Positions 1 to 11,100 of a DNA stretch of 64,000 nucleotides are shown here, piece after piece. The notes beneath the pieces were generated by a model, which searched no databases, had not been told where the DNA came from, and saw only the letters and a program-made list of their open reading frames with translations. The DNA comes from Parelaphostrongylus tenuis. Its lineage: Eukaryota; Nematoda; Chromadorea; Rhabditida; Metastrongylidae. The first letter of the stretch is position 1. Every line of letters begins with the position of its first letter. The stretch lies in the NCBI GenBank assembly GCA_019055375.1, contig JAHQIW010000825.1, positions 1 to 64,000 on the forward strand, written 5' to 3'. A program made the position numbers and the translations under genes.

Positions 1-280
1 GGTTAAGACGGCAAAATCTTGGTACTGTGATGTAGCGCATGTTCCTTTCCACTTTTATACCTCGTTCATTACTCCCTCCCCTTAGCTGTTTCTACGACTT
101 CGAGAATTCTTTATTTTGTCCGAACGAGAACAGTAGATTCACTCCGACCGCAGCAAAATCGAGTATCATAGGACAAATGGATAAAGAAAATAGCGATCGT
201 TGATGAATTTGTAAGATTGCTCCTTTAATTGGTGTTCAATTTGTAATTCACAATTCTTATACATATTATTTCATTTCAGT

Positions 281-575
281 TTAGTGTGGCGCAGTGGTTA
301 GAGATGCTGTGCTTCGCGCACGCGGTCATTGATTTGATCTCGCGCTCATGGCTCACCAAGCCATCCATCCCTCCAGGGTTGGTTAATTGGTATCAGACTG
401 GTCTCAAACTTGTCTGGGAGAATGACCAGCACTGATTCGGTACAGCGGAGGCCACCGCGAGTTATTATAAAGGCCAGATATGCATTCAGTCACCTCAAAG
501 TAAGTTAAAAAATTGAAGACGGATGCATGATGCATCCCTCAGGGATTGATGAACACCGAGAGCTTTGTCCTTTTC
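281..575 (+). mobile_element. tRNA-derived SINE, family I, copy 1
   Basis: The head carries a pol III A-box-like sequence (TGGCGCAGTGG) and, about 40 nt on, a B-box-like sequence close to TGATTTGATCTC. A body of about 220 bp unrelated to tRNA follows, with landmarks CTCACCAAGCCATCCATCC, GCCACCGCGAGTTATT and TCAGGGATTGATGAAC, then a T-rich tail. The same order recurs at about 18816, 22311, 27885, 53063 (minus) and 61015. A 15-bp direct repeat (GATGTAGCGCATGTT) lies at 29-43 and at 576-590, the second copy abutting the tail. No coding capacity. The SINE class is inferred from the boxes and the dispersed copies. Confidence 0.75.
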
Positions 576-591
576 GATGTAGCGCATGTTG

Positions 592-1368
592 TCCTTTTTA
601 TCCTTTTACTATGTCACCTATCCCGAGGCAACAATAGGTGCTAAATAGGGCAATGCACCATTATCAGCGACTATTGGAGCATCGTCTGTGAACTAGTTGG
701 CATCACCGCAGTTGCCATTTAAAGCAAGTAGAGTGCTCTCTTCGTACCACTTGTCATTAGAAATTTTTCGTTGTTCCCACAGAGCCAGATACTGAGCAGC
801 ACAATAATTTCACCGTGAAGAGATAGAAAATCATAGAGAGTACTAGATTTAACACACTGACGCCCATGGGGGACGATTCGTCTCACACCGCGAGACGTCA
901 AATATCTTCAGTTACTGTAATGGCGGCGACGCGCTCCGTGAGAAAGGTGGCAAATCTCGCGAGAAGGCAGACTCCAGACAGCATGATAATTGCGGGGAGA
1001 CGAACTCATGTGGTTCTGAGAGAGCATCTCTATCATTAAATAACGGAATTTCATTGAAAAACTTTCTACAAAGATATTCTCAGCGAAGAGAACATCTATG
1101 TCTTCCATATTTCATATACATTTCTTATGTTTCAGCGGCAAGACTACTCGCTAAATGATAACATAATGAAAATGACTATGATAGTGATAATGATTATGCT
1201 TTCGATAATGCTACTGATTACGAAAAAGATAGTAATTGCCATCCATTTGAGCTGTTTGTGAGATGTGAGAAGGGCGCTCACACAGTGAATTCCATTCAAT
1301 GCATATTCATTGCATTGACCAAAAGTCGAACTTGTAGCTGGTAAAATGAATCATACTTTCATTCTATA
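592..1368. other. No gene recognised
   Basis: No frame shows a recognisable domain or a credible exon chain. The two minus-strand ORFs of 60-66 codons are overlapping, low-complexity and lack splice context. A short GATAAT-type run near 1155-1215 foreshadows the simple repeat that follows. Confidence 0.5.
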
Positions 1369-1571
1369 ATGATTGGTGATAGTAATAATGATAGTGATAA
1401 TGATAATGGTAGTGAAAGTGATAATGACAATTATAGTGATAACGATAGTGAAAGTGATAATGATGATGATGACATTGATCATAGTGATAGTGATTAGTGA
1501 TAACGATTATGGTGATGATTATAGTGCTAATGATGACGATGATAATGATTATAGTGATAGTGACAGCTTCC
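1369..1571 (+). repeat. GAT/AGT-rich imperfect simple repeat
   Basis: About 200 bp built from variants of GATAGT, GATAAT and GATGAT with frequent substitutions. It reads as an Asp/Ser- or Ile/Met/Val-rich ORF depending on frame, which is a by-product of the repeat and not a gene. Confidence 0.85.
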
Positions 1572-4500
1572 TAGTAAGTGGTTGACCACACCGCAAATGC
1601 TCCTGTTAGCGAGTGCCGCGAACGCGACGGCGCGACGCCTCCTGCCTATTACGGTAGGCGCCAGACTGTTAAGGCGAAGATGTAGCCTCTAGAAACACTG
1701 GCTGTGTCATCTAAAAGGGATGACGAAAGACAAACTTGCGCTCGTTCTCTAATGGGAGGAGTTTGGCAGGAGAATCATCTTTTGAAGAAATATAAACTTC
1801 CAGATTCAGCGTTTAAGTGGAATGCAAATTGCTCATAACTTGTAATGCACTATGCATATCATCTTAGAAAATTAGTGCGTCGTCAGCTGGCAAAGATGCT
1901 TGTCCTAAAAGCACACCCCGCCTGAGATAAACATGTCTGGTATAGAACGGTGCTGTGAAAACTGCAAGTGTTCGAGAAAACAGTTGCTGTACTATGCTCA
2001 CCAATTCAAAGCAAAACAAATATTTAGGTCTACAAGGTAGACGACGACACCAAGTGAGGTTATCTCATTCGAATGGTGCTACAGTAAATTAGATTAGACT
2101 CGATACGACTACGGTGGTCCAAACAGCGAAACGAACGTTTGTGGACCGGAAACTTAGTGGAATGGAAGGTATATAGCAAATTAATGTAGGCCGAAAAAAA
2201 TTTGATATTTTCAGGAAGAAAGAACCTTAAATCAACAATGTAGTGACTGATGTTTCGGCGATCTCACCTTCTTCATAGACTGAAAATATCAAATTGCAGT
2301 CTACCAAGCTAAACCCTTAACAAAGCCTCAGCAAAAAATCTTGTGAAGTCGAAGTTTCATACATGTAAAAAACAGCATTTTTAAGCATTCAGCGTTTTGC
2401 TTCTTAAGTCCAGAGTTACTGATGGAGATCTGTATCATAAGTCCTACATGGACAAACAATTCACCTCACGCATTGTCAAAAAATCATCGGAGACATCTGG
2501 TGAGGTAGTGTATAATCACAGGACACTCGTTACGGCTCATTCTCGAATTTTCGAAGCTTATCAAATCCTTCACTTAATAATTCTCACCTGATATCTTTTT
2601 GACCTATGCGTGACTAGTGTACTGTTTTGCTTGACTATGAATTTCCCAATTGAGTGATCATTTACACGGACACAGAGTGGTCTACCTGCTTGGCTAGTGT
2701 ACTCCTACCAGCATGAATTGCCAGAGATGGGTACACAGCTTAGTGAGGCATACCTCCAAGTATGGGGAGATGATCCCCAGTTTCCACCAATATTTTGTAG
2801 GTGTATTTTGCTTTCGTGCAGAATTTGAGTAGCTTGAGTCTATAAGTGTGAATATAAAATTGGGTTGTGCCAGCAACAGACAAATCCACCTCTGACCACC
2901 ACTTAGTGTTCACCAGTCAATACGTACTTTTCAGTTTATGCCTTGTCCTGAGGTTTCGACGATCACTTGCCTGACTTTCTACAAGATTCTGTCACGAGCT
3001 GATTGTCAATCAAGGTCCAGCGATGAATTTTTTGATCATCTCTGCATAAAGCGGACTGAAACAGTATGACACGGAAAAGCAGAATGCGAACTTCACTCAT
3101 CAGTTGAATGTTACAGTCTTACAATGTCCCACCATGAAACAGAGACCATTGAAACTCCCAATTTTGTAGCACTTACCGCTTCTCACGACACATTCCTCCA
3201 AAGAGCACTCCTTTTGATGTCGTTCATAATCAGTCCTCAAACACTGACCACTTGGAACACCTGAAAATCTCTTGATCGCGTTCATCGACTTCCTAACTGT
3301 TCATTCATGCCATTTATAATTCCTTCTAGAAGGAAGCGATTGTGTGACATAAATCATTCGACCACTCACGGCATCATTCGACCTTTTGACACCATCAGAG
3401 AGTTCAACTTCATTCGCCATTTCGCTTTCTTCGGTCTAGTTGGTGGAAAGTTTATAAAGCTCCACAAACTCCTCATCATCTTCAGCGTGTTCATTGTTAC
3501 GATATAGGTGAGCCACGAAGAAAGCGAAAAGAAAATAGTAACGGAGCAAAAAAGAATGCTATTAGTCTCTTACAAAAAGCGGGCACCTTGCACAACCAAG
3601 TCTTTCTGAATTATCATCAAAGTCAAAGAACATTGACTATGGTGTTTGAGTCGTAAGGTGAGCGATGACTCTCTCTTTATTGAGATTGGAAGCTTTTATC
3701 ACCCCTGATCAATCTGTACTTACATCTATAAGAATACCAAATCAGTCACTTCTTTCAACAAGCATATGTCCAGACATAACTGATATCATGAATTGAGACC
3801 AAAACTATCAACTTTATTATTTTCTCACGATGAGAGATGAATTATTCTTGTAGGTTCGAACCTCCAATAAAATAGAAAATTACGAGATTATCACAACTTT
3901 TTCTGCACTCCGTATAGCTCGTTGATGTTTCTAACGTCAAAAGTTCTGCAACCGATACGTGCCTAGAGTTAAAAAATACACTTCTGATGGACATATTGGA
4001 GAATAACGATGAACAGATTAACAACTCAGTCGGCTTGACGACTGCTGTCCGTTAATGATTATGCTATCACTGAATATGGTGACTCGTCGTGAACATAGAA
4101 GTAAAATGGCTACAATGGAAAATCGTGGAAACACATTTTTGAGAGATGAACACCTTGTGCTTCATGATAGAGCGTTGAAAGATTTTTTTCAATAGTTCTG
4201 ATGGCTAACATTGTTTTTCAGCTCACTATTGAAGTACTGTGTTCGTTCAACTTTCTCGTTTGCTTCCGAAAATTTTCTCCCCTTCTCCTGCTTTTCGTTC
4301 TTCCATTCCAGTCACGAACTAGTTTTCGGCTTTACTTTTTGATTGAAACGAAATCGACGATGTTTATTGATGTGCGAATAATTCGCTGCAGGCCCAACTC
4401 ACAATAACAAACTGGGCGGAGTAGGTTAGACACGATAATAGCGCAGTCTTTTAGACGACATTAATCAAAGGTCATGAGAGTTCCGCATTTGGGATTCGTC

Positions 4501-4679
4501 GATGTAGTAAGAAATTGAAAAATAACGGCAAATAGAAAATAATGGGAAAACATCATTAAGGACACCGTATAATTTGGGAACAGCATTAACGGATTAGTGG
4601 GTGTGGTTCTAAAAGCCGACATTTCTTCTGAATTCACTATTGTAGAACTAATAAACAATCTTTTTTCTGCTCATTAAGT
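1572..4679. other. Gene-free stretch with a short hairpin repeat
   Basis: No exon chain was found. A perfect 16-bp inverted repeat (AATTTGATATTTTCAG) lies at 2199-2214 and 2280-2295. Between its arms is a segment whose reverse complement (GAAGGTGAGATCGCCGAAAC) resembles 5217-5240, so this is probably a small dispersed repeat. ORFs of 60-70 codons at 2397, 2694, 3100, 3307, 3842, 4201 and 4461 show no family signature. Confidence 0.5.
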
Positions 4680-6218
4680 TCAGCGAAGTGCATTCGTGAT
4701 GGATAATGCAAAACATCTTAAGAAGTTGGCGTGTGGTCATAGCAGAGCTGTTTACACTAAAACACATGTAGCTTATAATAAATATATCTTGACTAGGCTA
4801 CTCGCGGTATTGTAGAAGTAACAACCATCCGAAGGATCAATTGCTGCACTGTGTTCACTAGCATGAAGCAAATACTAGGTCGAGGAAAAAGTTCCTTAAC
4901 ATGAGTTAAAAATTTGATCAGATATTATGTCGTTTTACACGGTATCGGTTACTTGTGATTAAGCGTGATTTCGCTCCAAGTCTCCGTTTATTTTTTAATT
5001 ACTGTGAGGCGCATTTTTTCAATCGTATGGCTCTTTGCTGCTGATCTCTATCAACAACTGAAGATTTATAGAGTAAAAAGCGCTAAATGTCTAAGTATGC
5101 TGTTATCGACGAAAATGACACTTCGAGTTTATGGTCTTTTTCTACTAGTTTTTCTTCAGAGAAAGATGAGCTTGACCTAGTAAACTGCGCGTTAATTTGA
5201 TATCCTCAGGCCCTAAAGAAGGTGACATTGCTGAAACGTTGGTCACTGTAGTACTGGACATACGGTGATGTCACTTTTTGAATCATGTAGAGTTCCTATA
5301 TTCTCTTTATTCCATTAGCATATTAGCTTGTCATCATTCGTCCTCGCTCTTTGAGCCCTCGCACTCGCACCAATTTCAATTTACGTTGCTTAATACTATT
5401 AGAATGAGGTGAGCTCACTAAGCGTCGCTCACCTTTTTACACCTAAATAATTGGTCAAAGCAAAAATTCCTCAACACCTGCTGGAAATGCAAAGTTGAGA
5501 CATAAATTCAATCAAAAACAGCAGTAATTGTTTCTCAAAATGGAGACCATTCTTATCCATGATCTTCTGCTAACGATCTATACATTTACGCATTTCCGTG
5601 GAAACGGCATGGATGTGATTTGAATCAACTAAACACCTGACATGCCTTACCAACTTACTCAAATGTCCCGAGCCGGTGTCCATGGAGGAAGTGTTCCACT
5701 GAACGGAAGTTGGACCATAACAGGACGGAGCTGCATCTGGATTGTAGGCTGGGTGCGGCGAGAACTGGACTTCCTCCACATCGTCAAACTTTTCCTTAGT
5801 CTTCTTTGCAATGCGAGATTTCATTGTTTTGCTGAACGAGCGCGCGATTTGAAACAATCAATGTAGGTACTTCCTTCAACATAATGTAGACTCGATCCAC
5901 CTGCTTGCTTATGAGAATGATTTTAAGATATTCCCATGATTTTTCGATAACCGATATCGTGTAAAACAACATAATATCTGAAGTTCTCGCAGATGTTAAG
6001 GGATTTTTTCCTCAACATAGTATTTGCATGAAGCTGGTGAACACAGCATAGCAACTGATCTTGTGGATAGTTCTTTTTACACTACCGTGAGTAACTTATT
6101 CAAAACATGTTTATTATTAACTTCATGTGCTTTTGCTAGAAGCAGCTTCGCTTTGACCACACGCCAACTTCTTAAGATGTTTCGCATTACCCATCGTAAA
6201 TGCACTCCACTCAACTGA
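4680..6218 (-). mobile_element. Mariner-like DNA transposon with ~270-bp terminal inverted repeats
   Basis: Sequence 4680-4953 and the reverse complement of 5947-6218 align over their full length. Shared landmarks are AACATCTTAAGAAGTTGGCG near the outer end and ACACGGTATCGGTTA against ACACGATATCGGTTA at the inner end. The unit is about 1.54 kb. Internally the minus strand carries a mariner-type transposase fragment (5570-5857). Long inverted repeats are known for some Tc/mariner relatives such as Tc3. Arm divergence and the broken transposase indicate a dead copy. Exact termini and any TA duplication were not fixed. Confidence 0.65.
5570..5857 (-). pseudogene. Mariner-type transposase, C-terminal fragment
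   Basis: The minus-strand frame contains AKKTKEKFDD followed by FSPHPAYNPDAAPS. This is the shape of the mariner transposase segment in which a 'QKTKEKL...PHPPYSPDLAPSDYHLF' block carries the last catalytic Asp. It ends with a degenerate EMRKCIDR resembling the family's Trp-Lys-Cys C-terminal end. The DNA-binding region and the first catalytic Asp are absent, and the segment after APS no longer matches the family, so it cannot be a functional transposase. It lies between the inverted repeats at 4680 and 6218, which supports its origin as that element's gene. Confidence 0.6.
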
Positions 6219-6399
6219 GCGCTACAACTGTCATCACAACAAGTCTCTTACCATACTCCGCCCATCACAGAACTAATGTAAGCATCATCAAATGTGATCT
6301 CTTTCAGTTGGCACAATCAGTGTTTCTATAAGCTTATCCTTGATTAGTTCTTGTACTCTTCATATTTTGAAACCACAACCGATTTGACCTGTTACCTGT

Positions 6400-7530
6400 C
6401 ACCCGTCGTCCCGTTGATCGGCAAGTGACTCAAGCGGGCACTAACAACACTTCCGTTTTCCCTGTCGTATGCAAGAGTAGCTCAGTGGATCCTTCTCGCA
6501 CTAGAGATTCGTTGAACATCATATATTTCTTTTAGTCTTCACGTGAAAAAATCGGACCATCGGATCAGTGGTCTTCCTGCAGAGCGTTTGATATCTCTTG
6601 GAATCCACTCGGTATCGGCTCTCGTTCATCGGTTGTCGTTGAAGCGCATCACGTGCCCGGCCCACCTTATTTTCGATATTCTGGTGTGTAACATGGCTCC
6701 TCTGATCTTCCATCGCTGACGTAGGTCGGAATTTCGCATCCTTTCTCTCATTTGCGACATGCGGGATACTCCTAGTATCGACCTTTCGCCTGCTCGTTCA
6801 AGATCGCCAAGTGATCTTTCATCCTGCTTACGTAGCGATCAGGTTTCTGCTGCATACGTTAGGCCAGGGATAATCGTCGAGTCGAAAAGGTGGGCACAGA
6901 ATCGGATGTTTTTTGTCATCTTCGCTACATTCTCGATGCTCTTAAACGTTCTCCAAGCCGCTCGTTTTCTCCTGCTCACTTTGGAGCTAGGTCGTTCATC
7001 ATGTTGATTTCACAACCTAGATAGACGTAACTGGAGCATTCGGAGATTTTCGTTTTGTTGAGCATGAATGGAGCATTCAAAACCCAAACATCGTTTTCGT
7101 TAGATTGAGTTGAAGACCAGCCTTTCCACAGGCGCTGTCGAAATCGGTCAACATTCGTTTTGCTTGGCTGATGTTTGGTGTTTTGAGAACGATATCGTCA
7201 GCAAAGCGAAGATGGTTCAATTGTCGAACGTCAATTTTCACTCCCATATTGTCCCATTTCAATATTCGCATGCCGTTTTGAAGGGTGGCAGTGAATAAAT
7301 ATGGCGAGATTATAACGCCTTGTCGAACCCCTCTTCTTACGTCGATGGTGATATTGTAGCGTAGAATGGAGAAATTTTGGTCGTGAAATCCATGAATTGC
7401 TCATAGGATCATTATGTACCGAGTAAGGACGCCCTGTTTATCCAGAGCCTCTATAACCGCTTCTGTTTTCCCTAAATCATAGGCCTTCTTCAAATCCATG
7501 AAAGTGAGCAGAGCGGTAGTCTGGCCTACA
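6400..7530 (-). mobile_element. 5'-truncated RTE-type retrotransposon fragment (RT thumb and 3' end)
   Basis: Read on the minus strand, this matches the 3' half of the element at 24605-27843. Shared peptides include [11 protein letters not shown] (the RT catalytic FADD box, near 7195), [20 protein letters not shown] and, further downstream, an RRKRAAW block. The upstream limit near 7530 falls inside the RT palm, where the larger copy has [10 protein letters not shown]. Several stops and frameshifts interrupt it. 6400-6470 resembles 52325-52400 and is probably the 3' untranslated end. 5' truncation is typical of target-primed reverse transcription. Confidence 0.75.
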
Positions 7531-8188
7531 TTGACGCTAAGATTTGACCTGAGGTTGAAAATTAGCTGTTTGGTAACGACGAAAAGATTTGCTTCATAAA
7601 TCCTACGAAGAAGAGCATCTTATTTGCGTTAAATAACTTTTGTACCGTCAACTAGTTCAACAAACGGTTCTCCAATGGTCGCTATATTTTGGCTCATTAA
7701 CCTAAATGGCACATATTGCTGCATTGAGATAAATGACACGACATCTACAAAAAAAAAGAAAATTGCAATTGCGGCATCATCTTTGGAAGCGATACCTGTT
7801 AACCACACTAGCGTCAAGATTTTCTATTTTCCCTATGCAATTGTTAAGATTTGTCCAGTGATCTTCGCTTCCACCGCAATCGAAGTAAATCTACTGTTTT
7901 CGTTTGAACACAAGTATTCCCGAGTTGGGGAAAAAAAGGGGAAGAAAAGTTCGGGGAGGGTGAAGGCGAGGGGAGCGGGGGATCGAAAATTAGATTGAAC
8001 ATTACAGTGATAAAATATGCTACCTTCATTGGTTTCAGAAAGTTTCTCAAAAATATGGCGATTTAACTAGTCATCGTTCATTCTGAGCTTTTTTTTTACA
8101 CTCTTTAGAAATGAATATACAGACCTCTTTTAGATCTTGTTTATCGTCATGAAAATCTGATAGTTTCACATCGACTCTCTTAGGCATA
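7531..8188. other. Upstream region of the first srt gene; purine-rich tract
   Basis: No gene was found. A G/A-only tract of about 60 bases with many G runs lies at 7923-7981. It reads as Lys/Gly-rich peptide in one frame, which I take as composition. The stretch ends at a pyrimidine-AG just before the srt start codon. Confidence 0.45.
8174..8183 (+). promoter_or_regulatory. Putative 3' splice acceptor just upstream of srt start (trans-splice candidate)
   Basis: ACTCTCTTAG ends exactly five bases before the ATG at 8189. The paralogue has CATTCTCAG ending five bases before its ATG at 22030. A conserved acceptor at this spacing fits spliced-leader addition. It could equally be the cis acceptor of an unseen 5' untranslated exon. 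Confidence 0.35.
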
Positions 8189-11100
8189 ATGTCCATCGAT
8201 TCACGAACGGCATTCATCTATACGGTAAGACACGGTCATTCATATCCTCCCCTATATGACTGTTCAAATAAAACTATAAACGAATGGTACGAAACTGGAT
8301 TAGTGCAGTGGCCAATTGGAGTCTATTTTCTAGCTACTGGAATAGTGCTCGAGGTTTGCTTTTTAGATAATCTCAAATCTGTAGATGTCAAGTGTTGCTT
8401 TGATACTGCAGTCATGTGGAAGACGATGTGAACCCTTTCGGAGGATGTTTGGAGTAACTGCCACCTTTTCTTCCCACCAAAAATGCGCTTTTCCTTGAGG
8501 CAAAATGATCCTAAGAGAACTGAGTGTTGAGCAACAACACAGCTTCAGGCGGGAATCGAAGCCGCGTTTCATCCTATCCGGAGCCGCATGCTGTACCACT
8601 ACACCACCGGGGCACATTTGCGCCACCATTAACATTAGAATAAGTATAACATATCATATGGCTGTCAACTCAACTGGGTTTATAAAGCGAAATCGCATAC
8701 CCGACCAAACCGGTAAAGGTTGGTGGCTGATAGTTAACATAGAGATGTTGAAGAATGAGTGGTGGCGCAAATGTGTCTCGGTGGTGTAGTGGTAGATCAC
8801 GCGTTCCCGGATAGGATGGAACGCGGGTTCGATTTCTATCCGAGGCCGCGTTTTTGCTCACCAGTCAATTCTCTTAGGTGTATCACAAGCATCGTGCCAC
8901 AGCAAAAAATTCAGTCAAAAACATAAGAAATTATATGTAATGCAGAATGATCTATTCGCAACTAGATAAAAAAGTACGCTAGAAGAGCGAGCATGCAGTT
9001 TCTCGAGCTGATGAGTCGAGAGTTTAGATTCTGTAGCCGTGGATATGCAGCTATACCTTACTCTTTATCACTTTATCTGCTTCGTATCGCAGCATCGTGC
9101 CAGTCTCATCACTTCAGGCATTCAAATCTTTTCTATACCTCATCGCTTGATTGAGGATTTTTCTTCTTCAAAAAAGTCGTGGAATAATGATTTACCACGT
9201 CTCATTGCAGTCTCGAGGATGCCAAATTGTGGCGTCCCGCAGGACCGAAAAGTGTAGGAGGATGTGATTGGATCAACCCCACGCCGGGCATCACTAACCA
9301 CCCGGCAACAAGCCCCTCAACTATATTAGTCTCCCAAAAAGCTTAACTTATACTATTGTGCACGTGGTAAAACTTTTTCAGCGCTTGATCCATTTGAATG
9401 CGCAAAAGAATGCCAAAATTTGGTTTTATCATCCAAGAATACTCGACATCAAAAGTTATCGATTTCTCTTAAGTTCGAATAGTTTGAGCAATTGCAGATC
9501 TTGTACGCTCCGTGCCTGATAGCAATGGTCAAGCAGAATATCCTCAAGTTTCCATGCTATAAGATCATGTTTTTTCTCGGATTTCTCGACATGTTTTCTA
9601 TCTTTGCCGGTTCAATTATGACTGGATATTTGACTATAAAGGGAGCGGTATTTTGCACTAATCCACTTCTTATACTCTCATTGGGAGCATCTGGATGCGG
9701 TGAGTTGTCATTACACATAATGGCGTTATCGCAACAAGCATTGTTCAAATGAAAAAATTGTGATTATAGGATAGAATATTGCTCAAAGAAATAAACTCTT
9801 TTAATGTGTTGATTCCTTTTGGAATTGAATATACTGTACCATAGATAAATTGTTTTTACGGACGCACAATACTTAGCATTTTCATTGGCATTTCAATGAT
9901 TAAGTCTTTAATTTCCTTTTACGAAATCTGAGAAAAGAAGTGTATCATGATCTACTCAAGCAAAATAAAAGGTTTTCAACTTTTTGACACCACTATCCGC
10001 TTTGATGACATACTTCAGTGACTCTTTCGGCAGTGAATTCCTCGCTATACATTAGTGATACTAGAAATCCGAGCTGGCAAATGTGATCTTGGCAGTAGAC
10101 TCCCATTGTATGTGAAGACGAAAACCATTATCCATTGAGGAGTTTGAATTGGTTTGTCAATTCGGTTGTGGGCTAAAAGTCGAAAAGATTTAGAATTTAG
10201 CATTCTTGAGGAATATAAACTCTCAGGTTCCTATTGGTCCGTAACCTTTTGTGTGACCTTGCTCTTCAATTGACTGTTTCGTAAAACCTCGTTTTTGAAC
10301 TTCGATATGTTCTGATAGAATTTTAAGCCTTCGCAAAGGTTCTTTGTACAATTTTTATGTCAACGTTTAGGCTTACTTTACATGCTTTTTACGAAGATCA
10401 TCCTTCTGCGCATATCAAGAACTTTGGTTGAGGTACAACCAGTTGAGCAAGTAGGATTTCGAAAGGGATTCTGTGCATGGGCCACATCCAAGCCGTATCG
10501 AAGGTCACAGAAGTTTGTCCAGAGTACCACCTGCCCTTAATCCTAACTTTCATCGGCTACGTAAGAGCACTTGATTGCTAGAAACGAACGAAGTCCTATG
10601 AGCGCTTTTCGATCAAGGAGTGGATTCATCCTGTATGAAAACATTACCAGACTGCTATCGGAACTGCACCACGAAAACAAGCTCTTTCATATACCTCTCA
10701 TCACTTTCATTGGGAATGGTTCGATAAGATGATACGGTATTGTTAAAGCTGTTCACCACCGCACTGCAGTGGATAATGAAGTCACTTGACTGGGACGAGA
10801 AGGGCATAGGCATCAATGGAAAATTCCTATTAAGCCTTCGTTTTGCGATGACATTGTCTTATTCTCGAAAAGCAATACTGTAGCAGAGACGATGCTCAAC
10901 GAACTTAACGAAGCGAGCAAGAAGATCGGACTACGCATAAGTTGCAGTTCAAGAAAAACCAATGGTGTAATGATGAACATGTCAGACTGGGTGGATCTTT
11001 TACTACGGAGACCTGAGACCTCGTCATACGTGTACCTTGGTCGCTCACTGAATATTGAGAACAACATAAAGGAGGAATTTGACGGAAGAAGGAAAGCAGC

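Noticed and set aside
8775..8850. Functional tRNA gene
   Set aside because: A- and B-box-like motifs are present, but the T stem does not pair and an inverted partner lies 200 bp away; better explained as part of a foldback element.
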